Shown piece after piece: positions 8,922 through 16,639 of a DNA stretch of 64,000 bases (positions within the stretch are counted from its first letter, which is position 1; each line of letters opens with the position of its first letter). Location: contig VHIT02000009.1 in NCBI GenBank assembly GCA_009768925.2, positions 1 through 64,000 of the forward strand, in the 5' to 3' direction. The position numbers and the translations under genes are program-made. The DNA comes from Cryptosporidium bovis. Its lineage: Eukaryota; Apicomplexa; Conoidasida; Eucoccidiorida; Cryptosporidiidae. The notes beneath the pieces were generated by a model. The model made no database searches and was not told the origin of the DNA. It saw only the letters and a list, made by a program, of their open reading frames with translations.

Positions 8922-10466
8922 TTATTCGTCATCGTCACCATCATTATTGTTATCATCTTCATCCTCGCTTCCACCAGATGAAGAATATGAATCCTCTTCT
9001 TCATCAAAGTCTTCATCTTCTTCATCATCGCTTGGGAGATCTTGATCCAATATACTTTTTGACTCTGAATCTTTTCTGTTTGAATCTTGTTTGTCATGTC
9101 CTTTAGAAGCAGTTCTTCTGGAGGAATCAATATTTTCTTCAAGATTTTTAATTCTAATGTTTTTTTCCTGTAAAAATTTAATCAATGGATTATATTCAGC
9201 TTTATCAATACTCGTGAAACTATATTCGCCGCCACCTTTTATTGATATTGTAAGTTCAAAGAACCTAGTTTGATTCCCACCCATTCTAGAGAATTCAATA
9301 TTTAAAACGTCGTCATAACGAATCATAATAACAGGTTTTGTAATATAAATAAAACTGCGATTTAATGGATATAACAAACCATCTTGAGCCTTATATGAGC
9401 ATCTAATACAGTGATATTGATAAGCCGAACGGAAATCTCCAGGAACTATGATTGAATGACCTGTTAATGACTTGAGTATTCTTGTGATGATATCCCAAAA
9501 TTTTCCAGTCATTACAGAAGACAGTCCACTAAATCTTTCCAGTTCTTTTTCTGGTAAATTTAAAGGCATCTCAATATCATCATCTTGTTGAGTATCGAAT
9601 TGCATAACAACAAATGGGTATTTTGTGTTTCCCTGTCTCATTGGTGTTTCCAATGCAACAACTAAATTAACAAGTGAACTGCCTGGACGTGGCAACAAAA
9701 ATAGTCTTGAAATTGATTTATATAAAATTGTATAATCAAATGATTTACCATGTAGTTTCATACAATTTACTAAAACCTCTATTTCATACCTTCCGCGTGG
9801 TACTAATAAGTGTATATCATTCAAACGACAAACTTTATCCATTGAACCACTTGTCCCTATTCCTAAAAGTGTTTGTAGATCATTTCTGAGTTTTTCTGCA
9901 GAAGTTAAAGAATTTCCATCAACAGAATTTTGCATGTTTGGAACAAATAAACGAATCTCCATAATATCATCACAATCTTCACCTCCATTAATACTATCAT
10001 TAAATTCTAATACTAATTCAGATTTTGAAGGCATTGCTATTTGATTAATTTCAGTTGTAGGAACATACATCATCACTTTATCTTCACCTGTTATACATAT
10101 TGTTTCGTTTTGAACAACTAAATCACCCCAATTTGTTCCATTTGTAATTAACTCTCTTTCCTTTAACTCTATTCCATAATTATTTTTAAAATGATCTTTA
10201 ATTATTGATAAATCTTCAGTTCTAAATCCTGTAAAATATACACAGTCTTTTTTCTCTCTAATGAACACTCTTAATTGACAACTATTTTCTTCTGGGCCTA
10301 ATTGTAGCCATTCAATACCAGATATTTCTTCTGGTTTATAGTGATATGTTGCATTCGTTCGCTTATTTTTCCAGCCAAATAATTCCTTACTAGCCTTAAA
10401 TATTCCCTGATCCTGTAATCCAAAACCTCTAATATTCCCGTATGATATAACTCCTTGATTTAACAT
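8922..10466 (-). CDS. SSRP1 (POB3): FACT complex subunit SSRP1/Pob3
   Basis: 514 aa. SSRP1/Pob3 pairs with Spt16 in FACT, which loosens and reassembles nucleosomes during transcription and replication. The N-terminus (GNIRGFGLQDQGIFKASKEL, 11-30, then FGWKNKR) is the dimerisation PH-like domain. The middle double-PH region contains RGRYEIEVL, LPRPGSSLVNLVVALETPMR and LTGHSIIVPGDFRSAYQYHC, all typical of the family. A strongly acidic Asp/Glu/Ser tail occupies about residues 465-514. There is no HMG box, as in yeast Pob3 and unlike animal SSRP1. The protein ends in acidic residues just before the stop, so the form looks complete. The E2F-type motifs nearby would suit a replication-linked gene. 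Firm identification. Confidence 0.95.
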   Translation of the reverse strand: MLNQGVISYGNIRGFGLQDQGIFKASKELFGWKNKRTNATYHYKPEEISGIEWLQLGPEENSCQLRVFIREKKDCVYFTGFRTEDLSIIKDHFKNNYGIELKERELITNGTNWGDLVVQNETICITGEDKVMMYVPTTEINQIAMPSKSELVLEFNDSINGGEDCDDIMEIRLFVPNMQNSVDGNSLTSAEKLRNDLQTLLGIGTSGSMDKVCRLNDIHLLVPRGRYEIEVLVNCMKLHGKSFDYTILYKSISRLFLLPRPGSSLVNLVVALETPMRQGNTKYPFVVMQFDTQQDDDIEMPLNLPEKELERFSGLSSVMTGKFWDIITRILKSLTGHSIIVPGDFRSAYQYHCIRCSYKAQDGLLYPLNRSFIYITKPVIMIRYDDVLNIEFSRMGGNQTRFFELTISIKGGGEYSFTSIDKAEYNPLIKFLQEKNIRIKNLEENIDSSRRTASKGHDKQDSNRKDSESKSILDQDLPSDDEEDEDFDEEEDSYSSSGGSEDEDDNNNDGDDDE

Positions 10467-10798
10467 TGTTAATTATTAAGTAAATGACCAAATAAATCAA
10501 TTAGATAAGTTACATATATATATACATATATAACAAGGAATGGCAACTTTAATCCCTATACATAACACCACTAATATAATTATTTGTAAAGTGGGGCAAA
10601 AGGCGGTACCCAAACATTAATTATAAATAGCGAAGAATGGTTAATGACGAAAAAAAAAACTTAAAATTTATTCCTTTCATATGATTGTTATTAACTTAAA
10701 ATTACAAAATATGTTTGCCCCATTATTTTTAATGAATTGTATACTTATACATGTATATATTTATACTTTTTAGTGTTTTTTAATTGCAAGTGGCGAAG
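10467..10798. other. Upstream region of SSRP1
   Basis: About 330 bases between the SSRP1 start and the Hint-protein stop. It carries GTGGGGCAAAAGGCGGTACC (10591-10610) and, in opposite orientation, TTTGCCCCA (10714-10722): an inverted pair of TGGGGCAAA about 115 bases apart. G-box-like GTGGGG elements are among upstream motifs reported for Cryptosporidium. TATATA runs are also present. No gene. Confidence 0.5.
10592..10600 (+). promoter_or_regulatory. G-box-like TGGGGCAAA, one of an inverted pair
   Basis: TGGGGCAAA here and its reverse complement TTTGCCCCA at 10714-10722, upstream of SSRP1. GGCGGTA follows immediately (10602-10608). Such GC-rich nonamers stand out in this DNA. The regulatory role is inferred. 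Confidence 0.4.
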
Positions 10799-11959
10799 TT
10801 ACCATATTAATGATGTAATTGCTCTAGCTATCTCAAGTGATAGTGGTGTAGTGTTATCAAACGTGTATTTTTTTGATTTAGATATATAAGGCAGGTGTTT
10901 TATTAGGAAATTAATATAATGTCTTGACTTGTTCATAAAATCTTTGAAATTTTGCTCAATAAATATAAATGGTTTTATAAGGACATTTATCAATCCATGA
11001 GTAGGATTAATCAATTCAAATTTCCATGGATATGGTTTGCTGTAACTTGAAACAAGAACACCGTCAACTATTAAATATCCATTTGAAGTTAAAGGTGCAA
11101 ACCTTCCAAAATAATTATGTGAATAACAATTTAAATTGTTTTTTTGGCTTACAATTCTAACTTTTGTAATCCAACTAATATTATATTTCGAGTTTGATAC
11201 TACTATTGAATAGCCTTCTCTTAAATTTCTAGCTATTATAGACTCTAATACATAATTATCCGTATAAATGAACGTATTATATATTCCAGTAATTACATTT
11301 TCTAATGATTCTACTGAACAATTACCTTCGTGAGGTTCACTTCCAAACATTCTTATAAATACAAAATGATCTGGAGATATTACCAATGGTTCTTTCATTC
11401 CTAAATATTCAACAACGACCCATTCATCTTCAATATACATATTTTTGTCATTATGAAGCATTAACTCAACAATACTATACTTAAACTCCATTGTTTTTAT
11501 ATCTCTTGTTAATATATATTCACCTACTTCCAAATCTTTCATCATAATTTCTCCTCTGTCTCTTGATATTACTTTACTTGTACCGGGAAAACATAAATTA
11601 TTTGACTGGCTTTGTGCTCCACATATTGGATTGTATGGGTAATCATCTTCATCATATTCATTAGATACGTAACCTATATTTAATAGTTGACCTACGCAGG
11701 ACGATGGAAATGTTAATGAGATAGCATTCGAAATTACATTTCCCCATCCAGATCTAAAGCTACCTGAACCTGTTGAAATAGATGAGAAGCTATCAAAAAT
11801 AGACTTTGTCCTCAGTCTAAGAAAACTTTCTTTAATTAATGATTTATTTTCGTTTAAATTATTCTCAAAATTAACATATGTTACTTTTATGTTTCCCTTA
11901 TTTATAATTATTCCAAATAAAATAACCAATATTATTCTAACCATATTCCAAAATAACAA
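10799..11959 (-). CDS. Secreted protein with a Hedgehog-type Hint (autoprocessing) domain
   Basis: 386 aa. A hydrophobic N-terminal segment (residues 7-20) is a likely signal peptide or anchor. After about 100 residues without a recognised fold comes a Hint domain: Cys123 in LCFPGTSKVI (122-131), KDLEVGEYIL (141-150), and PLVISPDHFVFI (191-202), which matches the Hedgehog T-x-x-H motif with Ser195 in place of Thr and His198 kept. APLTSNGYLIVDGVLVSSYS (288-307) matches the end of the Hedgehog Hint fold, with Ser305 where Hedgehog has Cys, followed by PWKFELINPTHGL, similar to the Hedgehog sterol-recognition start. Hint domains cleave the peptide bond before their first Cys. No Hedgehog signalling domain is present. 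Residue 122 is Leu rather than Gly. Whether it cleaves, and what it attaches, is unknown. Confidence 0.8.
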   Translation of the reverse strand: MLFWNMVRIILVILFGIIINKGNIKVTYVNFENNLNENKSLIKESFLRLRTKSIFDSFSSISTGSGSFRSGWGNVISNAISLTFPSSCVGQLLNIGYVSNEYDEDDYPYNPICGAQSQSNNLCFPGTSKVISRDRGEIMMKDLEVGEYILTRDIKTMEFKYSIVELMLHNDKNMYIEDEWVVVEYLGMKEPLVISPDHFVFIRMFGSEPHEGNCSVESLENVITGIYNTFIYTDNYVLESIIARNLREGYSIVVSNSKYNISWITKVRIVSQKNNLNCYSHNYFGRFAPLTSNGYLIVDGVLVSSYSKPYPWKFELINPTHGLINVLIKPFIFIEQNFKDFMNKSRHYINFLIKHLPYISKSKKYTFDNTTPLSLEIARAITSLIW

Positions 11960-12397
11960 TATTTTTTAAAATTAATTGTTTGACGATATTATAATGTTGT
12001 GTATTTTAATTGTAGAATATTTATTTTCGAAGCTTTTAAATATAATTATAAATTAATTCCCTCTTATAATTACTGTAATATCATTATTTTTATAGTTTTT
12101 TAAGTATCTGTTCTATAAATAAAACAAGCTGCCTATATATCATTTGAATAATTAAATACAACATTCAACTTGTTTTAATTATTAAATGGACTTAAAAAAA
12201 AATGTTAGTGCCTTTAAGTGACATTTTGTGAGTACACACATAATTGTACTGAACCGCCAAGAATGAGCCGCCTTGTGTTGGTACTGGTAATGTTATAACT
12301 CTTGTAAAGTCATTACTATATAAAGGGTTAAAACTTTTTATCACTCTCCATTTTTCACTACATATTTTGATTACATTCACATTTACTGGCGAAAAAA
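11960..12397. other. Divergent promoter region, Hint protein / RabGGTA
   Basis: About 440 bases between two divergent starts. The left half is strongly AT-rich. The right part (12240-12310) has a higher G+C share around GAACCGCCAAGAATGAGCCG and GGTACTGG. A minus-strand open frame that runs through it overlaps the RabGGTA coding start and has no recognisable domain. No other gene seen. Confidence 0.5.
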
Positions 12398-14227
12398 ATG
12401 CATGGAAGGTCAAAAAACGAATACAAAGAACCAACAGAAGCGGAAAAGGAGTATTTGAGAAAAACAAAAGATTTATTTGAAGAATGTTCAGAAAAAATAA
12501 AAAATGATAGAAAAAATAATTCATGTTCTTTTTCAACTTTTAAAATGACAGAAAAAATACTTAAAATAAATCCAGAGATACCAACATTCTGGAATTATAG
12601 AAAGAAATTTATTGAAAGTCTCATTGATAAAGACACTGATATGATGATTGATATTGTGAATAGTGAGTTCACTTTTACAGAAAATCTATTTAAAACTGAT
12701 CCAAAGTCATATAGTCTTTGGTCAAATAGAGTCTGGTTAATTGAACTAGTTTTAAATACTAATAGTATTAAAATAAAGAGTGAACTCGAAAATAGGGATG
12801 TGGGGCCAGTTGATATATTTGAACTCGAGAATGGTTATTTAAAAGTAATAAATAACTTTGATAACTTTAGCTTTTCGAGTGAGTTTAAAAAGTACTTATT
12901 AGAACACATTACAGTTTATTTGAAGTTATTGGCAAATGAATTAGAATTGTGTAAAAAATTATTAAATTTTGATGATAGAAATTTTCATTGTTGGAAACAT
13001 AGATCATTTATTTTGACATGTCTTAGGTATTTATCAGTTAAATATTCTTGGAAAGATTTTCAAAAAAATCTTCACATAGAAGAATTTAAATTTTTAAATA
13101 AATTAATAGAAAACAATTTTTCTAATTATTCTGCTTGGCATCAAAGAATACTACTTAGTGGCAACAATCATTTATTTAATACACTAGATGATTTTGATAG
13201 AGAAGTTAAATTAGCACACACTGCTATATTTACTGAGCCAAACGATCAGAGTGTATGGCAATATTACTCATGGTTAATCGAAAAGCTACTACCTAAAATA
13301 ATGTTTAAAGACAATAACTTTTATGTTTGTCCAAGATTTTTTATAAAAACAGTTAAGTTAAGTTCTCACTCAGAGAATGATATTAAATTAAATGATAAAA
13401 TTGGCACTCATTCTATATCAATTCAACTTTCAAATTCTTGTTTAATTTCGAGTAAATATTCAAATGTAACGTTAATCTTAAATAATAACGAGGTTTTACC
13501 AATTAAAAATGGAAATTGGATACCAATATACCAAGATTATGAAGATGGAATTAATGATGAAAATTCATTCAAGTTCAATAATAAAAGACTTCCTTCAAAT
13601 TTTAGAAGTACAATTAAAAAAAATTCTAATAATTGGAAATTTGTGTTTGATTTTGTTGAAAATAATTTAAATAAGTCAGATTCAACATTAAGAAATCTTT
13701 TTGAGGAGAATTCTGTTCAAATTTTTATGAATTTGTTTTCAACAAATTCAGGAACCACAATATCTAACAAACCGCTATGGAGTTTGGAAAGTGAATTATA
13801 TCGTAAAGATTATTTCTCATCTAAAACCTTTTCACCAAAAATCAATTTTATAGATCAAAAAAAATATCAATTTGTTATTCAGAAAGAAGAGCACAACAAT
13901 ATATCCATGTTGAAATGTAGATATCACTACTATTCTGATAACGACATCAACAGCGGGAGCATGAGCATCGATAGTGCCATCCTCAGTAATTTAAATGAAT
14001 GGAAATCAATACTGTTAAACGAATTTAATATACTGAAAGAGATTCAGGAATTAGAACCACATTGTAAATATCCTATTCTAGCATTAAACAAATTGTATGA
14101 CATTTTTAATCTTTGCATTCCATATGGTTTGTCACAAGAAAATGAAATATCATTTAATACAAAATTAATTGATAGTTTACATATAATTGATCCTCTTAGA
14201 AAAGGATATTATAATCAAAAGTTTTAA
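12398..14227 (+). CDS. RABGGTA (BET4): Rab geranylgeranyltransferase alpha subunit
   Basis: 609 aa. This subunit pairs with a beta subunit to attach geranylgeranyl groups to the C-terminal cysteines of Rab GTPases presented by Rab escort protein. MHGRSKNEY at the start is the conserved opening of the family. Prenyltransferase alpha repeats are visible around PTFWNYRKKFIE (62-73), YSLWSNRVWLIE (105-116), NFHCWKHRSFIL (195-206), YSAWHQRILL (244-253) and SVWQYYSWLIEK (285-296). The rest, about 310 residues, is Asn/Ser-rich with no clear leucine-rich repeats; the C-terminal LYDIFNLCIPYG is the only ordered-looking part. The start is fixed by the conserved MHGR. The first repeats differ enough from the farnesyltransferase alpha subunit to prefer RabGGTA. 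Confidence 0.9.
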   Translation: MHGRSKNEYKEPTEAEKEYLRKTKDLFEECSEKIKNDRKNNSCSFSTFKMTEKILKINPEIPTFWNYRKKFIESLIDKDTDMMIDIVNSEFTFTENLFKTDPKSYSLWSNRVWLIELVLNTNSIKIKSELENRDVGPVDIFELENGYLKVINNFDNFSFSSEFKKYLLEHITVYLKLLANELELCKKLLNFDDRNFHCWKHRSFILTCLRYLSVKYSWKDFQKNLHIEEFKFLNKLIENNFSNYSAWHQRILLSGNNHLFNTLDDFDREVKLAHTAIFTEPNDQSVWQYYSWLIEKLLPKIMFKDNNFYVCPRFFIKTVKLSSHSENDIKLNDKIGTHSISIQLSNSCLISSKYSNVTLILNNNEVLPIKNGNWIPIYQDYEDGINDENSFKFNNKRLPSNFRSTIKKNSNNWKFVFDFVENNLNKSDSTLRNLFEENSVQIFMNLFSTNSGTTISNKPLWSLESELYRKDYFSSKTFSPKINFIDQKKYQFVIQKEEHNNISMLKCRYHYYSDNDINSGSMSIDSAILSNLNEWKSILLNEFNILKEIQELEPHCKYPILALNKLYDIFNLCIPYGLSQENEISFNTKLIDSLHIIDPLRKGYYNQKF

Positions 14228-14450
14228 ATATGGATTGACTTAAATATAAATTTATATTTATTACTATAATATAAATACGAAACAGATTGACAAATATTTG
14301 TTTAAGATAAAATACATACTTAACCATATTATTTAAATTTTCACCTGCTATTTAAATGTATATGTATTAATCTAATTGTCAACCAATTGGTATTTTTGCT
14401 AAAATTTTATAATTATTTTTGTCTAATTATCATTTTTAACATTGAATATA

Positions 14451-15053
14451 TTATAGAACAATTTCTTCATCTTCAATTTCGCTTTGGTTATCCATCATAA
14501 TGTCGTTGTTTTCATTCTTTGTGAAGTTATCCAAAAGTGATTTTCTTTTTTCAACTATCTTATTCATTTTTTTCTCACTCTTTCTGAAAACTTTTTCGCG
14601 TGATACATCACTCATTACTGTCTTTTCAATCAATGGAATTTCAGGTCCTTTTAATAATGTTGTATTTCTTTCTATTTCCTTGTCTACAAGAGTCTTTTGC
14701 GTTTGTTGTTGCTTCAATAATCTAGTTTTATAGAAACGCTCCTTTCTAGATTCTTTTATTTTATCTACTAGTTTCATGGCTTTGATTGTTTTTACATATA
14801 ATTCTCTATCATATCTTACTGGACAATTCCTTTTTTTCTCAAATTCAAACGTAGAATCGAGAATCATCTCTTTTCCATGAGTCTTTCTATAAGCTTTTGT
14901 CCACTTTGATTTTCTTGGATTATGTTTCATTTTAAAATGCTTATGGCATTTACTCCTGCAGAATCTAAAAATTTTTGCATCATTCCTTACAAATGTCACT
15001 CCATGACCAGGATAAATGTTGCTAGAGCAGTACCAACACTTTTCAATACGCAT
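14451..15053 (-). CDS. RLP24 (RSL24D1): Ribosome biogenesis protein RLP24 (L24e family)
   Basis: 200 aa. RLP24 is a pre-60S assembly factor that occupies the L24 site until it is swapped for ribosomal protein L24 in the cytoplasm. The L24e zinc finger is intact: Cys6 and Cys9 (EKCWYCSSNIYPGHG) and Cys32 and Cys36 (RFCRSKCHKHF), then KMKHNPRKSKWTKAYRKTHG (42-61), which is the nucleolar-type signature rather than ribosomal L24. The C-terminal half is a long charged helix (KTRLLKQQQTQK and onward) ending in an acidic tail, as in yeast Rlp24, where it recruits the AAA ATPase Drg1. Firm identification. Confidence 0.95.
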   Translation of the reverse strand: MRIEKCWYCSSNIYPGHGVTFVRNDAKIFRFCRSKCHKHFKMKHNPRKSKWTKAYRKTHGKEMILDSTFEFEKKRNCPVRYDRELYVKTIKAMKLVDKIKESRKERFYKTRLLKQQQTQKTLVDKEIERNTTLLKGPEIPLIEKTVMSDVSREKVFRKSEKKMNKIVEKRKSLLDNFTKNENNDIMMDNQSEIEDEEIVL

Positions 15054-15863
15054 TTTCTTTTTTCTTTCCTTTAAAACAAATATGAGTTAGTTTTTATATT
15101 TTGTATTGTTAGTGTTTAATATATTTATGTATTACTGATTAACCTAATTACGAAAATTATGGAGACTTGACACCAATGTTAATTATATTACATTAAATGT
15201 AAATATAATCATCAATTAATTATAATACCTTGCTACTACTGCTAATAATATTTAATTTCACAGCCCCTTCTAACTTGAAAATTTTTTTGTTTTTCAAAAG
15301 TACTTTTTTGGTCTAACTTGTCTCTTAAATTGATAGTCCAAAAAATATGTAAAAGTGAAGATTATTAGTAACGTTGAAACTAATAAATAGGTATAAAGGT
15401 GTTAGAAATAATTTGAAGTTTGGGTTGTCAATAATATTGGTGTAACCTTCTTTCTGGTCTTTCTTTAAACCAAACTAGATAATTATTTGTCATTAATTTG
15501 TTCAGGCGCTGCGATACCATTAGCTGTAATTAAAATAGATGGCGCCAAAAAATTATTAGTTCTCGTGTTCATGTATAGATAATATATCGAGTTATTTATA
15601 TTTTATGAAGAAGAAAAAGTTACTGAGTAGATATGTATTGTACTAGAAATACTTCTTATTTCTAGATAGACTCAAAGATATAACAAATAGTTATGTATTA
15701 TTAGACCCTGATGAATAAGACTTTAGAAGTTTAGTCACATTTTTTAAAAATATTTAAAAAGCAACTTTTTTTTACGTTATTTGTTGGTTTTTTATAACTT
15801 TACTTCTCTAAAGTTAACAAAGTATATAATACTCAATTAGTATCATTATTTAATAAAGTAAAA
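15054..15863. other. Long divergent promoter region, RLP24 / ECM2-like
   Basis: About 810 bases between divergent starts. It contains ATGGCGCCAAAA (15539-15550), an E2F-like site on the minus strand, with GGCGCTGCG about 35 bases before it. A segment near 15418-15478 is less AT-rich and has short inverted repeats (AGTTTGGG with CCAAACT; GGTT with AACC) that could fold, but it does not match a known small RNA to my eye. No open frame of note. Confidence 0.45.
15541..15549. promoter_or_regulatory. E2F-like site GGCGCCAAA
   Basis: GGCGCCAAA is the reverse complement of TTTGGCGCC, located between the divergent RLP24 and ECM2-like genes, 323 bases before the ECM2-like start and 488 before RLP24. 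Inferred by consensus. Confidence 0.45.
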
Positions 15864-16409
15864 ATGTTTCAAGGCCTAACTTATGAAGATGCTAATTTTC
15901 CAATAGTTTGTGATAAATGTCTTGGTGAAACCAAATTTCTACGAGTGACTAAATCATCTCAAGAGAAATCTTGCAAGATATGCAACAGGCCCTGTACAGT
16001 ATTTCGTTGGAAGATTTTAAGTAGTAAGAAATATGCTCAAACGTCAATTTGTTACACATGTGGTAAACTTAGGAACGTATGCCAAAGTTGTATTTGTGAC
16101 ATGAACTTTGGGTTACCTTTATACCATAGGGAAAGCTACTTAAAATCAAAAATTGAAGAAGGTGACAAAAAAGCTATACAACTTTTAAATATTCCAGAAA
16201 GTGTTGAAAATAGAGATCACTTTTTGGAAAACAAGTATTCTGTATCAAGTAACGATAAAATTGAAGAAAACACTCAACTTAGAAAAGAAATATTAAATGA
16301 TATATACGTTAAAAATAATATAAAAAATTATGAAAATGTTGAAAAAAAATATCACTTTCCTAAACATTCTAAAACAAAAAAAAATATTTCAAAGAGTCCC
16401 AATGAATAA
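15864..16409 (+). CDS. Short ECM2/RBM22-like splicing factor (N-terminal zinc domain only)
   Basis: 181 aa. Residues 6-95 align by eye with the N-terminal zinc-binding domain of RBM22 / Ecm2 (Slt11), a component of the activated spliceosome that contacts U6 snRNA: YEDANFPIVCDKCLGE (6-21), then SCKICNRPCTVFRW, and a third cluster with CYTCGKLRNVCQSC, CDMNFGLPLYHR. All metal-binding cysteines are present. Human RBM22 (about 420 aa) continues with a CCCH finger and an RRM; here the rest is a Lys/Asn/Glu-rich tail and a stop, and the 230 bases to the next gene contain no continuation. So this is either a genuinely reduced factor or the remaining domains are encoded elsewhere. Membership of the family is clear, function inferred. 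Confidence 0.85.
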   Translation: MFQGLTYEDANFPIVCDKCLGETKFLRVTKSSQEKSCKICNRPCTVFRWKILSSKKYAQTSICYTCGKLRNVCQSCICDMNFGLPLYHRESYLKSKIEEGDKKAIQLLNIPESVENRDHFLENKYSVSSNDKIEENTQLRKEILNDIYVKNNIKNYENVEKKYHFPKHSKTKKNISKSPNE

Positions 16410-16639
16410 GGTTTACACAATTCAAAATATTTGTTTGCTCATTAATCTTTTTGTTTGGTTATTATTTATTAGTTAGACAACATATTTATTATATATCTTT
16501 ACAACCAGAAAAAAATTGTAATAAATAATTTCTTTCTTGCTGCTTTAATTAATATAAATTTTTTCTAAAAAGAATATTATCATTTATTCTTTATTAAATG
16601 TAGAATTGAAACCGAAGTCATTTATTCCTATGTCTAAGT

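Noticed and set aside
12192-12536. 114-codon minus-strand frame overlapping the RabGGTA start
   Set aside because: The product is Phe/Leu-rich without a domain, and it covers the conserved MHGR start of RabGGTA on the other strand.
15415-15480. Possible small RNA (inverted repeats GTTTGG/CCAAAC)
   Set aside because: Short arms only, no Sm site or conserved snRNA/tRNA feature could be recognised.
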